Of a stretch of DNA of 64,000 nt, positions 8,524-16,825 are shown in pieces (position 1 is the first letter of the stretch; each line of letters begins with the position of its first letter). The notes under the pieces are model-generated. The model searched no databases. It worked only from the letters and a program-made list of their open reading frames with translations, and was not told the DNA's origin. Source of the stretch: Streptomyces sp. 2131.1. Lineage in GTDB: Bacteria > Actinomycetota > Actinomycetes > Streptomycetales > Streptomycetaceae. A program made the position numbers and the translations under genes. The stretch is from NCBI RefSeq assembly GCF_900105515.1, contig NZ_FNSY01000001.1, positions 6,436,001 to 6,500,000 on the forward strand, in the 5' to 3' direction.

Positions 8524-9584
8524 ACGAAACCTCACCCGCCCCGGTGGCCTCCGCCCCGGCCCCGCGCAAGACCCCCGCGACGTCCGGCGGCACCACGCCG
8601 CAGCCCGGCGCCACGGCGCAGCGCCCGACCGGCCGGAGGATCGCCGAACTCCTGCAGCGCCAGGGCGTGCTGGTCGTCCTCCTCACGGTCGTGGTCGTCG
8701 CGTCCTGCATCTACCCGTCGACCTTCGCCACCCTGGACAACACCCGCGGGGTGACCGTCCAGGCCTCGTTCCTGGCCGTCGTCGCGCTCGGGATGACCAT
8801 GGTCATCATCACCGGCGGCATCGACCTGTCCGTCGGCTCCGTCTTCGCCCTGGGCGGAGTGCTCGCCGCCTGGGCCTCCCAATGGGGCATCCTGCCCGCC
8901 CTCTTGGTCCCCCTCGTGGTCTGCGGCGCGATCGGCCTGCTCAACGGCTTCCTCGTCGCCCGGGCCGGAATGGCCCCGTTCATCGTCACGCTCGCCACCC
9001 TGCTCGGTGCGCGCGGCCTGCTCCTCGCGATCACGGACGAGGGCGCCACCACCTACCTGGTGCCCAAGGACTCGGCTTTCGCCGAACTCGGCCAGGGCGC
9101 GCTCTGGGGCTTCGGCCACCCGATCTTCATCGCCCTCGCGCTGTTCGGCCTCGGCGGACTCCTCCTCCAGCGCACCTCGTTCGGGCAGTCGATCTTCGCC
9201 GTCGGCGGCAGCAGTGACGCGGCCACCCTGATGGGTCTGCCGGTCGCCCGGACGAAGATGCTCGTCTACACGCTCAGCGGACTGCTGGCCGGACTGGCCG
9301 GCGCGCTCAACGCCGCCCGGCTCTCCTCCGGAGTCACCATCATCGGCGTGGGCATGGAGCTCGACGCGATCTCCGCCGTCGTCATCGGCGGCACCCTCCT
9401 CATCGGCGGCGCCGGCTCGATCAGCGGAACGCTCTGGGGCGTCCTGCTCCTCCAGGTCATCCAGAACCTGATCAACCAGATCGGCTCGCTGAACTCCTCG
9501 TACCAGTCGGTCGTCAGCGGAGGGTTCCTTATCGTTGTCGTCGTGGCGCAGCGCTATCTGGCGCGCAGCCGCAGAACCACCTGA
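8520..9584 (+). CDS. Second sugar ABC transporter permease (YjfF-like)
   Basis: A 354-residue BPD_transp_2 permease whose ATG overlaps the stop of the previous permease. A hydrophilic Pro/Thr-rich N-terminal tail of about 40 residues precedes the membrane segments. The family loop ITGGIDLSVGSVFAL and the GGSSDAATLMGLPV segment are present. Two distinct permeases plus a duplicated ATPase match the YtfT/YjfF arrangement for furanose sugars. A strong hairpin follows the stop, so this is the last gene of the transport transcript. Confidence 0.93.
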   Translation: MNETSPAPVASAPAPRKTPATSGGTTPQPGATAQRPTGRRIAELLQRQGVLVVLLTVVVVASCIYPSTFATLDNTRGVTVQASFLAVVALGMTMVIITGGIDLSVGSVFALGGVLAAWASQWGILPALLVPLVVCGAIGLLNGFLVARAGMAPFIVTLATLLGARGLLLAITDEGATTYLVPKDSAFAELGQGALWGFGHPIFIALALFGLGGLLLQRTSFGQSIFAVGGSSDAATLMGLPVARTKMLVYTLSGLLAGLAGALNAARLSSGVTIIGVGMELDAISAVVIGGTLLIGGAGSISGTLWGVLLLQVIQNLINQIGSLNSSYQSVVSGGFLIVVVVAQRYLARSRRTT

Positions 9585-9586
9585 AC

Positions 9587-9616
9587 CGGTGCCGGGGCCC
9601 CACGGCCCCGGCACCG
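9587..9616 (+). terminator. Hairpin terminator after the importer operon
   Basis: A perfect 13-bp GC-rich stem (9587-9599 with 9604-9616) with a CCAC loop begins two bases after the last permease stop. There is no long T-run, as is usual in this genus. Confidence 0.75.
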
Positions 9617-9692
9617 TTCGAGCCGTTCGAGCCGAACCGGCGCAGCCGGGCCACCGCGCCTCACCGCGCGACAAGTCGATTCAGGGAGTGCC

Positions 9693-10727
9693 GTGGGCGT
9701 CAGCCTCAAGGACGTTGCGCAACGGGCGGGCGTGTCCATCAAGACCGTGTCGAACGTGGTGAACAATTATCAGCACGTCACACCGAAGATGCGCGCCAAG
9801 GTGCAGCAGGCCATCGACGAGCTCGGCTACCGGCCGAACCTCACCGCTCGCCATCTGCGCAAGGGCCGCACCGGGATCATCGCCCTCGCCGTCCCCGAGT
9901 TCGGCAACCCCTACTTCGCCGAACTGGCCGGCGCGGTCGTCGACGCGGCCGCCCGGCACGACTACACCGTGCTGGTCGACCACACCGGCGGACTGCGCGA
10001 AAAGGAACTCCTGGTCAGCCAGGGATTCCGGTCCCACGTCATCGACGGACTCATCCTCAGCCCGATCCACCTGGAGACCGAGGACCTGATGGCGCGCACC
10101 GAGACCGCGCCCCTGGTCCTGCTCGGCGAGCGCGAGTACGAGGCCCCGTACGACCACATCGCCATCGACAACGTCGCGGCGGCGCGCGAGGCCGTGCGCC
10201 ACCTCATCGGCCTCGGCCACCGCCGGATCGCCTTCCTCGGCTCCCGCACCGGCCGCGAACGCCAGCCCGCCCACCTCCGGCTGCGCGGCTGGCGCGAGGA
10301 ACTGGCCGCCGCCGGCATCGAGCCCGACGAGGCGCTGGTCGTCGTCACCGACGGCTACGGCCGCGAGGACGGGGCCTCCGCCATGGCCGCCCTGCTGGAC
10401 CGGGGCGAGCGTCCCGACGCCGTGTTCGCGTACAACGACCTCATCGCCATCGGCGCCATGCGCACCCTCTCCGAGCGCGGCCTGCGCATCCCCGAGGACG
10501 TCGCAGTCGTCGGGTTCGACGACATAGAGGAGAGCCTCTACGGCGCCACCACGCTCACCACCGTGGCACCCGACAAGGAGGCCATCGCCCGGCTCGCCGT
10601 CGACAGCCTCGTCGAGCGGCTCTCCGGCGACCAGGTGAGCGAGCCCAGGAGGCCCCGGCCCGGCTACCGGCTCGTCGTCCGCGAATCCACCGTTCCCCGG
10701 CCCGCCGCCGGACCGGCGGCACCGTAG
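9693..10727 (+). CDS. LacI-family transcriptional regulator of the sugar locus
   Basis: A 344-residue LacI/PurR-type protein. The GTG start follows AGGGAG and immediately begins the helix-turn-helix (VSLKDVAQRAGVSIKTVSNVV). The hinge region (NLTARHLRKGRTGIIAL) leads to a periplasmic-binding-like effector domain with the GFDDIE motif. It lies between the importer and a mutarotase on the same strand, after a terminator, so it may have its own promoter. It probably represses the divergent region at 4179-4689, where AACGTT-centred palindromes occur; the inducer is presumably the transported sugar. Confidence 0.92.
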   Translation: MGVSLKDVAQRAGVSIKTVSNVVNNYQHVTPKMRAKVQQAIDELGYRPNLTARHLRKGRTGIIALAVPEFGNPYFAELAGAVVDAAARHDYTVLVDHTGGLREKELLVSQGFRSHVIDGLILSPIHLETEDLMARTETAPLVLLGEREYEAPYDHIAIDNVAAAREAVRHLIGLGHRRIAFLGSRTGRERQPAHLRLRGWREELAAAGIEPDEALVVVTDGYGREDGASAMAALLDRGERPDAVFAYNDLIAIGAMRTLSERGLRIPEDVAVVGFDDIEESLYGATTLTTVAPDKEAIARLAVDSLVERLSGDQVSEPRRPRPGYRLVVRESTVPRPAAGPAAP

Positions 10728-10828
10728 GTACGGACCGGACGTCCCACCACCCCCGGGGGAGTCCGCCGTCCCCGTCCACGGCCCGCCCGTCCGGCCCACC
10801 GGCCGTCCGATCGCCCCAAGGATCATTG

Positions 10829-11914
10829 ATGCCTCGCCCCACCGTGCACAGCAAACCGTTCGGCGCCCACGGGCCCACGGACGTCGACATCTGGACGCTC
10901 GACACCGGCACCGGAGTCCGGGCCGAGATCCTCACCTACGGCGGCATCCTGCACCGGCTCACCGTGCCCGACACCGCCGGCACCCCGGCGTCGGTGGTCC
11001 GCTCGCTGCCTGCCCTCGACGACTACACCGGCAAGAACCCGTTCTTCGGCGCCCTGGTCGGCCGCTACGCCAACCGCATCGCACACGGCAGGTTCACCCT
11101 CGACGGCACGGAGTACCGGGTGCCCGCCACCGACCGGGGCCACGCGCTGCACGGCGGCCCCGACGGCTTCCACACCCGCGTCTGGGAGGCGGCCGGATCC
11201 GCCACCGACGAGGCGGCCGTCCTGCGGCTCACGCTGCACAGCCCCGACGGCGACATGGGCTTCCCCGGCGCCCTGGACGTGACCGTGACGTACACCCTCG
11301 ACACGTCGGGCACCCTCGCGCTCGACTACGCGGCGACCACCGACCGGGCCACCGTCGTCAACCTGACCAACCACGCGTACTTCGACCTGACCGCCCGGGG
11401 CGACATCCTCGGCCACACCCTCCAGGTGGACGCCGGGCACTATCTGCCGGTCGACGAGGAGGGCATCCCCGAGAGCCCGGCCGCTCCCGTCGCCGGCACC
11501 CCGTTCGACCTGACGTTGCCCCAGGTCCTGTCGGAACGCGTCTGCCTGACGAGCGAACAGCTGCGCAGGGCAGGCGGGTTCGACCACTGCTGGGTGCTCG
11601 ACTCGCCGGACGCACCCGGCGGACTGCGACGCGCCGCCCGCCTCACGGCCCCGGACGCCCGGCGGGTCATGGAGGTGTGGACGACCGAACCCGGCATCCA
11701 GGTCTACACCGCCAACCAGCTGGACGGCACCCTGGCCGACCCCGACGGCGGCCACCACGAACGGCACAGTGCCGTCTGCCTGGAGACCCAGCACCTGCCC
11801 GACTCGCCCAACCGCCCCGACCAGCCGCCCACCGTCCTGCGCCCGGGCGAGGACTTCCGCAGCCGCACCGAGTTCCGCTTCCCGCACCTGGCGGACGCGG
11901 CAACGGGCGCGTGA
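10829..11914 (+). CDS. Aldose 1-epimerase (galactose mutarotase family)
   Basis: A 361-residue cytoplasmic protein that interconverts alpha and beta anomers of aldoses. ATG 10829 is preferred, with AAGGA six bases upstream; a TTG one codon earlier is less likely. Family signatures visible are FFGALVGRYANRIAHG, GHALHGGPDGFH (catalytic His region), NLTNHAYFDL and the late CLETQHLPDSPN. It would feed sugars released by GH127/GH2 and imported by the ABC system into metabolism. No sugar isomerase or kinase accompanies it here. Confidence 0.92.
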   Translation: MPRPTVHSKPFGAHGPTDVDIWTLDTGTGVRAEILTYGGILHRLTVPDTAGTPASVVRSLPALDDYTGKNPFFGALVGRYANRIAHGRFTLDGTEYRVPATDRGHALHGGPDGFHTRVWEAAGSATDEAAVLRLTLHSPDGDMGFPGALDVTVTYTLDTSGTLALDYAATTDRATVVNLTNHAYFDLTARGDILGHTLQVDAGHYLPVDEEGIPESPAAPVAGTPFDLTLPQVLSERVCLTSEQLRRAGGFDHCWVLDSPDAPGGLRRAARLTAPDARRVMEVWTTEPGIQVYTANQLDGTLADPDGGHHERHSAVCLETQHLPDSPNRPDQPPTVLRPGEDFRSRTEFRFPHLADAATGA

Positions 11915-11926
11915 GGACCGGGCCCG

Positions 11927-12511
11927 TCAGGTGACCTTGCGGCCCTCGGCCATGGCGGCCACCGCCCGGCCCAGCCGGGCCGCCCTCACCTCGGGCGAGG
12001 GGGCCGTCATCAGCCGCAGGAGCACCGGATAGCGGTCGGACCTGCCGAGCCCCGCGTAGAACCGCCCCGCCGCCTCGTCGGCCGCCAGAGCAGCGGCGAG
12101 GTCGGCGGGCACGGTGGCCCGGCTCTGCGAGGGGTACGCCGCCTCCCACCGCCCGTCCGCGCGTGCCGCCTCGACCTCCGCGAGCCCCGGCGCGCGCATC
12201 CGCCCGTCCGCGATCAGCGCCGCGACCTTCTCCACGTTGACCAGCGACCAGACGCTGCGCGGCCGGCGGGGCGTGATCCGCTGGAGGTAGTACACCTCGT
12301 CGCACGACCTGCGCTGCCCGGTGATCCAGCCGTAGCAGAGCGGGGCGTCGGTGTACTCGTCGACGGTCACCGACGCCACCCCGGAGTTCTGCTTGGCGAT
12401 CTTCATCCAGATCCCCGTGCTGTCCGCGTGGTGTTTTTCCAGCCAGGCGTCGAGAGCCGCGACACTCGTGAAGGCCAGGGCGTTCTCCTGGATGTCGGCC
12501 GTGCCCGTCAT
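11927..12511 (-). CDS. YdeI/OmpD-associated family protein
   Basis: A 194-residue protein of the YdeI/OmpD-associated (bacteriocin-protection-like) family. Family landmarks are the N-terminal AWLEKHHADSTGIWMKIAK, then DAPLCYGWITGQ, and RPRSVWSLVNVEKV. ATG 12511 is chosen because the conserved domain begins just after it and a purine-rich GGAAGG lies upstream. No signal peptide or membrane segment is seen. It converges with the mutarotase gene and diverges from the ArsR-type regulator. Biochemical role unknown. Confidence 0.85.
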   Translation of the reverse strand: MTGTADIQENALAFTSVAALDAWLEKHHADSTGIWMKIAKQNSGVASVTVDEYTDAPLCYGWITGQRRSCDEVYYLQRITPRRPRSVWSLVNVEKVAALIADGRMRAPGLAEVEAARADGRWEAAYPSQSRATVPADLAAALAADEAAGRFYAGLGRSDRYPVLLRLMTAPSPEVRAARLGRAVAAMAEGRKVT

Positions 12512-12602
12512 GGCTGCGCCTTCCGCTCGGGGCCGGCTCCCGTCGCCCGGCCACACCTCCACGCTAGGCACCCTTCAGGTCAGTTCCCGTCCTATACGTG
12601 AA

Positions 12603-12622
12603 ACTACGACGGGCCTCGTAGT
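12603..12622. promoter_or_regulatory. Inverted-repeat operator candidate between YdeI and ArsR genes
   Basis: ACTACGA (12603-12609) and TCGTAGT (12616-12622) form a perfect 7-bp inverted repeat with a 6-bp spacer. It sits directly against TAGTAT (12619-12624), a possible -10 box for the ArsR gene. Likely the autoregulatory site of the adjacent ArsR-family protein. Confidence 0.5.
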
Positions 12623-12661
12623 ATGGGAGCCCCATACGGAGCGACGATGCGGAGAGCGACC

Positions 12662-13030
12662 GTGAGCCCTGGCAGCACCACCGACCCGGCGGCGGGCGCG
12701 CGCACCCTGGCCCACCCCGCCCGCGAGGACATCAGGCTCGAAGCGGTCCTGCACGCGCTCTCCGACCCCGTGCGGCTGTGCGTCGTACGCGAACTGGCGG
12801 CCGCCGAGGGTGAGCTCACCTGCTCCTGTTTCGACCTCCCGGTCACCAAGTCGACCACCACGCACCACTTTCGGGTGCTGCGCGAGAGCGGCATCGTCCG
12901 GCAGACGTACCGGGGTACCGCCAAGATGAACGGGCTGCGGCGGGACGCCCTGGAGGAGCTGTTCCCCGGGCTGCTCGACCGCGTACTCGAAGCCGCCGCC
13001 CGGGAGGCGGAGCGCCTCGGTGAGAGCTGA
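12662..13030 (+). CDS. ArsR-family winged-helix transcriptional regulator
   Basis: A 122-residue DNA-binding protein. The preferred GTG 12662 has GGAGAG upstream; an in-frame ATG at 12647 is possible. The winged helix contains LSDPVRLCVVRELAAAEG, then PVTKSTTTHHFRVLRESGIV, and the wing TYRGTAKMNGLRRDAL. A CSCF segment precedes the recognition helix, but the classic ELCVC metal site is absent, so metal sensing is uncertain. Divergent from the YdeI gene with an inverted repeat between them. Confidence 0.87.
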   Translation: MSPGSTTDPAAGARTLAHPAREDIRLEAVLHALSDPVRLCVVRELAAAEGELTCSCFDLPVTKSTTTHHFRVLRESGIVRQTYRGTAKMNGLRRDALEELFPGLLDRVLEAAAREAERLGES

Positions 13031-13169
13031 CGCGGGGGTTCATCACCCGACGTCACGCCCGCTGCACGGGCCGTAGTACTTCATTGACCGATCAGCCGCG
13101 ACGGGACATGCTGTACCCCCGCCACGGCCCGGTTCCGGCGACGCAGGGGATCGCCGGAGCCGGGACGTC

Positions 13170-13349
13170 TCAGGCCGCGGGCCTGTCGCCGCCCTTGGTA
13201 GCGGCGGCCCACTCGACCAGCAGACGCTGGTACTGCTCCTCGTCCTCCGGGGAGAGGTGGCCGCCCGAGCGCCGCCACAGGTCGCGAATGTCTGCATTCA
13301 CCACAGCTGCGGGGCGTACGGAACCGGACGGGCACTGAGTCGGGGACAT
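13170..13349 (-). CDS. Small conserved hypothetical protein (59 aa)
   Basis: A 59-residue frame from ATG 13349 to TGA. The sequence contains RPAAVVNADIRDLW followed by an RSGGHLSPEDEEQYQRLL segment and a charged amphipathic C-terminal helix. I recognise this pattern as a common small hypothetical protein in Streptomyces but know no function. No signal peptide or membrane segment. Codon use is like the neighbours (G/C at third positions), which supports real coding. Confidence 0.72.
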   Translation of the reverse strand: MSPTQCPSGSVRPAAVVNADIRDLWRRSGGHLSPEDEEQYQRLLVEWAAATKGGDRPAA

Positions 13350-13418
13350 GGCTCCAGGCTAAGGCCACGATGTGACAATCCGACCCATTGGGCGTCAGGG
13401 ACATCTCTCACATGTGTC

Positions 13419-14120
13419 TCAGGCAACCTTCTCGGTCAGTCCGAGCTCCAGCAGTCCGTACGGCCGCTCCCGCACCGGCAGATGGCGTACGAAGCGCACC
13501 TCGCAGCCCAGCGCCGCGGCCCCGCCGTCGGCGGCGCGGTCGTCGCCGACCATCACCACATCCGCCGGGTCCTGTCCCAGAAGTGTGCACGCGGTGTGGA
13601 AGAGGCGTGCGTCCGGCTTCTGGACACCGTGCTCGAAGGAGAGCACGTACGCGTCCACGTACCGGTCCAGGCCGTGCGCCCGGAAGACCGGCCGCAGATC
13701 CCAGCCGATGTTGCTGACCACTCCGATCCGGACGCCGGCCTCGCGCAGCTCCGCCAGGACCTCCGCCGCGTCCGGGTAGGGCCGCCAGGCGTCCGGGCTC
13801 AGATGGCGGTCGTACAGCGCGTCGTACAGGCCCTCGTCGGGCAGCGGGACCTGACGGGCCAGTCCGGTGTACACCGCGCGGTGCAGCTCCGCGCTCTCGT
13901 CGCGGTGCGCCCAGCCCTCCGCGAGTTCCCCGGGCATCCGCCGCGGGCCGGGACCGCCCGGCAGCGCGCCGAACGCCTCCAGTTCCGTCGCGTACCGCTC
14001 GAACGCGGTCTCGTACACGCCCACCCCCCGCTCGGCCAGGGCCGCGGCGAGCCAGGAACGGACGGATTCGATCCGGAACAGCGTCCCGGAGAAGTCGAAG
14101 AGGGCACCCTTGATCGGCAT
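13419..14120 (-). CDS. HAD-superfamily hydrolase with a Ser in place of the second motif-I Asp
   Basis: A 233-residue cytosolic HAD protein. Motif I is FDFSGTLF with nucleophile D9; the usual acid/base Asp two residues later is Ser11. Motif II is GVVSNIGWD. Lys in FEHGVQKPD matches motif III and VMVGDDRAAD matches motif IV. A helical cap lies at about residues 15-95. The altered motif I could shift the chemistry away from plain phosphatase activity. Substrate unknown. Confidence 0.85.
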   Translation of the reverse strand: MPIKGALFDFSGTLFRIESVRSWLAAALAERGVGVYETAFERYATELEAFGALPGGPGPRRMPGELAEGWAHRDESAELHRAVYTGLARQVPLPDEGLYDALYDRHLSPDAWRPYPDAAEVLAELREAGVRIGVVSNIGWDLRPVFRAHGLDRYVDAYVLSFEHGVQKPDARLFHTACTLLGQDPADVVMVGDDRAADGGAAALGCEVRFVRHLPVRERPYGLLELGLTEKVA

Positions 14121-14197
14121 GGCACCGATCCTCGCCGACCGGCCGGCAGCGGGCAAGGGTGCCTGGCCGGCCCCCGGCGGCGCCCGAGAACCAATGG

Positions 14198-14890
14198 TCA
14201 GGCGCTTCGGCGCTCCGCGGAGGCGGCCTGCCACCGTTCGAAGCCGCACACCGCGAACGCGGCCAGTGCCGCCCCCAGGAGCCACCCGCCCAGGACGTCG
14301 GACGGCCAGTGCACGCCCAGATACAGCCGGGTGAGACCGACCCCCAGCACCGAGACGGCCGCCGCGCCCACCGCCACCCGCCACAGCCGGGGCCCGGCGC
14401 CGGACCGGTGCAGCAGCCACAGCAGCAGCCCGCAGCTCACCATCGCCGTCATCGCGTGACCGGAGGGGTAGGCCGCGTACGAGGCGGAGTCCACCGGGTC
14501 CGCCCACCGGGGCCGCTCCCGTCCCACGGCGGCCTTGACGCCCTGCTGGAGAAGCGCGGAGAACAGAGCCGTCGCCGCCACCCACACCGCGAGCGGCCGC
14601 GCACCCCGCCACCACAGGGCGACCACGGCGACGGCGATCAGGGCGCGGAAGGTCCACGGATCCCACAGCCAGTCCGTCAGCAGCCGGTTGACGTGGACGA
14701 AGCCGGGTTCGGCCACAGCCCGCCGGTGCAGCGCGACCGCCACCTCGCGGTCCAGGCCGGTCAGCGGCCGCCACCGCGCGACGACCAGAGCCGTCACCGC
14801 CCCGCCGAGCACCGCGCAGACGGCTCCTGCCCGCGAGAGGGGCGAAGCGACGCGGACGCGGCCGACAGGGGAGAGCAGCGGGAGGCGCAT
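14198..14890 (-). CDS. PAP2-family membrane phosphatase
   Basis: A 230-residue integral membrane protein with about five to six hydrophobic helices. All three lipid-phosphatase motifs are present: KAAVGRERP, YPSGH, and RLYLGVHWPSDVLGG. Such enzymes dephosphorylate undecaprenyl pyrophosphate or phosphatidic-acid-type substrates at the outer face of the membrane; which applies here is not visible. ATG 14890 opens the gene. It lies between the HAD gene and an M56 peptidase on the same strand. Confidence 0.9.
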   Translation of the reverse strand: MRLPLLSPVGRVRVASPLSRAGAVCAVLGGAVTALVVARWRPLTGLDREVAVALHRRAVAEPGFVHVNRLLTDWLWDPWTFRALIAVAVVALWWRGARPLAVWVAATALFSALLQQGVKAAVGRERPRWADPVDSASYAAYPSGHAMTAMVSCGLLLWLLHRSGAGPRLWRVAVGAAAVSVLGVGLTRLYLGVHWPSDVLGGWLLGAALAAFAVCGFERWQAASAERRSA

Positions 14891-14979
14891 GACACGATCC
14901 TCGCCGACGGACGCCCCACCGGCCCCTTCAGCGCGCCGGAAAGCGGAAACGCCGGTTCGTTGCTTCAGGGCGCCGAGCG

Positions 14980-15915
14980 CTACTTCAGGGCGCTGAGACC
15001 CGGGACGAACGCCACCAGCAGCGGCACCACCGGGACCAGGGCCGCCGCCGCGGTCAGCCGCAGCCGCCGTCCCGCCGTCAGCCTGCCCGCCGGAGCCAGC
15101 AGCCGGTTCACCCGCTGCGGCAGCTCCGCGTCCGCGGCCGGACAGGGGCCGAACACCCCCCGGTCCTCGTTGAGTTCGACCAGGGCCAGTGCGATCGTCA
15201 GCCGCCCGAAGCGCCGCGAGGCCACATCGTCGGCGGCCAGCTCGACCAGCCGGTGCATCTCGTTCCGGAACGCCGCGAACACCGGCACCTGCGGGAAACC
15301 GGAGGCCAGCGCCTCCGAGCAATTGAGCAACCAGTCGTGCCGCGCCTGCGCGTGGCCCTCCTCATGCGCAAGGACCGCGTCGAGCTGCCGCCCCTTCAGC
15401 CGGCCCAGCGCGGCCGTGGTGATGACGAGTTGGGGCGCGGCCCCGGGAAGCCACCAGGCGTCGGGGCGCTCGCCCTCCAGCACCACCAGCCGCCCGCCCT
15501 CGGGCTCCTCGCCGGGCATCAGCGGTGCGCGCACCAGGAGTTCGGCCCGCCGCTGCCTGCGCCGCGACTGCGCGCGGTGGATCACCCGGGCCAGCATGGC
15601 GGCCGTCCACACCCCGCCGAGGGCCAGCAGCACCGCCATCACCGCCGACCACGGCCCGTGGCCCGCGAGCGCGTACGCGTCGACGACGGCGTGCGGAGCG
15701 GGGGCGAAGACATGGCCGCGCACCGCCTGCCATGCGACGGCGGCGCTGAACGTCATGGAGAGGGCGAACGAGAGCAGCACCGCGGCCACCACGCACTGCC
15801 ACACCCACAGGGCCACCACGGGTTCCCGCTCCGGCCACTCGGCCCGCGCCATCAGGCGCGGGGCCACGACGGCGGCCAGCGCGCCGATCAGCAGCAGTGC
15901 CAGGGAGACCCACAT
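14980..15915 (-). CDS. M56-family membrane zinc metallopeptidase (BlaR1/HtpX-like)
   Basis: A 311-residue protein with hydrophobic segments near residues 1-20, 35-60, 85-110 and the C-terminus, and a zinc-protease domain with HEEGH at residues 184-188 and downstream ELAADDVASRR supplying the third ligand region. In Streptomyces such proteins often pair with a BlaI/CopY repressor; none is adjacent here. The neighbour is a DUF5134 membrane protein 86 bases upstream on the same strand. Its substrate and signal are unknown. Confidence 0.87.
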   Translation of the reverse strand: MWVSLALLLIGALAAVVAPRLMARAEWPEREPVVALWVWQCVVAAVLLSFALSMTFSAAVAWQAVRGHVFAPAPHAVVDAYALAGHGPWSAVMAVLLALGGVWTAAMLARVIHRAQSRRRQRRAELLVRAPLMPGEEPEGGRLVVLEGERPDAWWLPGAAPQLVITTAALGRLKGRQLDAVLAHEEGHAQARHDWLLNCSEALASGFPQVPVFAAFRNEMHRLVELAADDVASRRFGRLTIALALVELNEDRGVFGPCPAADAELPQRVNRLLAPAGRLTAGRRLRLTAAAALVPVVPLLVAFVPGLSALK

Positions 15916-16001
15916 GGCGCCAGCCTATGAGGGGCGCGCCACACAAGGATACGGGTCCGCTCGCCAAGTGACGCACACCACGAAGGGCGGCCCTCCCCGT
16001 C

Positions 16002-16592
16002 TCACAGGGTGAGCAGCATCGCGAACATGGCTATGCCCATGGTCAGCCGGCAGGCCAGCGCCAGCTCCGGGCGCGCCCCCCAGCCCGAGGGCGGGGGACC
16101 GCCGCCGGTGGCCACCGCTGCCACCGGCACCAGCCGGGCGCCCGAGCGCAGCACGTACACCGCGTAGTAGGCGAGGAGCAGTCCCGTCACCAGGGGGATG
16201 CCGCCCGCGGCGGCCATGCCCTGGCCGCCCATCGAGTGCGCGGCATGGCCGCCGTGCGCCCCTCCGCCGGCCCGGGCCATCACGACGGCCATGTAGACCA
16301 TTGCCGAGGAGCCGACCAGATGGTGCAGATGGTGGCCGCTGCGCCGGGAGAACCACAGGGCCCGCAGCGCCGCCACCCCGAACAGCACCGCGTACACCCC
16401 CCACCCCCAGGTGGGCGGGGCGACGGCGGCCGCCGGCACTGCCATCGCGGCCATGCCGAAGCCCATCAGCGCCTCCGCCCGCGCGGTCCTGCGCTCCTCC
16501 TCGCTTCCCGTACGGGTGCGCAGCAGGCAGTACGAGCCCGTCACCGCGCACAACGCCATCAGCAGCCATCCGGACGTCGCCGGTCCGTGCAC
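16002..16592 (-). CDS. DUF5134 membrane protein
   Basis: A 196-residue integral membrane protein with about six helices. GTG 16592 is preferred because GGAGG lies seven bases upstream and the first helix follows at once. A His-rich stretch (SGHHLHHLVGSSAMVYM, then AHGGHAAHSMGG) lies in the middle and matches the DUF5134 family. The histidines hint at metal or haem contact, which is inference only. It probably shares a transcript with the M56 peptidase downstream. Confidence 0.85.
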   Translation of the reverse strand: MHGPATSGWLLMALCAVTGSYCLLRTRTGSEEERRTARAEALMGFGMAAMAVPAAAVAPPTWGWGVYAVLFGVAALRALWFSRRSGHHLHHLVGSSAMVYMAVVMARAGGGAHGGHAAHSMGGQGMAAAGGIPLVTGLLLAYYAVYVLRSGARLVPVAAVATGGGPPPSGWGARPELALACRLTMGIAMFAMLLTL

Positions 16593-16825
16593 AGCGGCCC
16601 TCCCCCCGGGCGAACGACATCGCCGTCGGTTAGTCGATGCCCGGGGCCGCACGCCCGTACGCGGCGCACTGGGGTACAGGGGGAGCGCGCGGCGGGAGTG
16701 TTTCCGCGATGCGCCTGGTGCGGGCGCCCCCGAGCGCCCCTGGGAAGTGGCCCGGAGCAGGGGCGGGACCGGCGGCGTTACGCTGCTCGGGCACCGCCCT
16801 CTGACGAATTCGGAGAAACACCGCC

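Noticed and set aside
5843..8535. Large minus-strand frames opposite the sugar importer
   Set aside because: Antisense to well-conserved ABC transporter domains; composition is Asp/Gly/Val/Arg rich with no domain.
12623..12661. A longer ArsR start at 12623 or 12647
   Set aside because: The extra residues are not family-like and GTG 12662 has the better purine-rich site.
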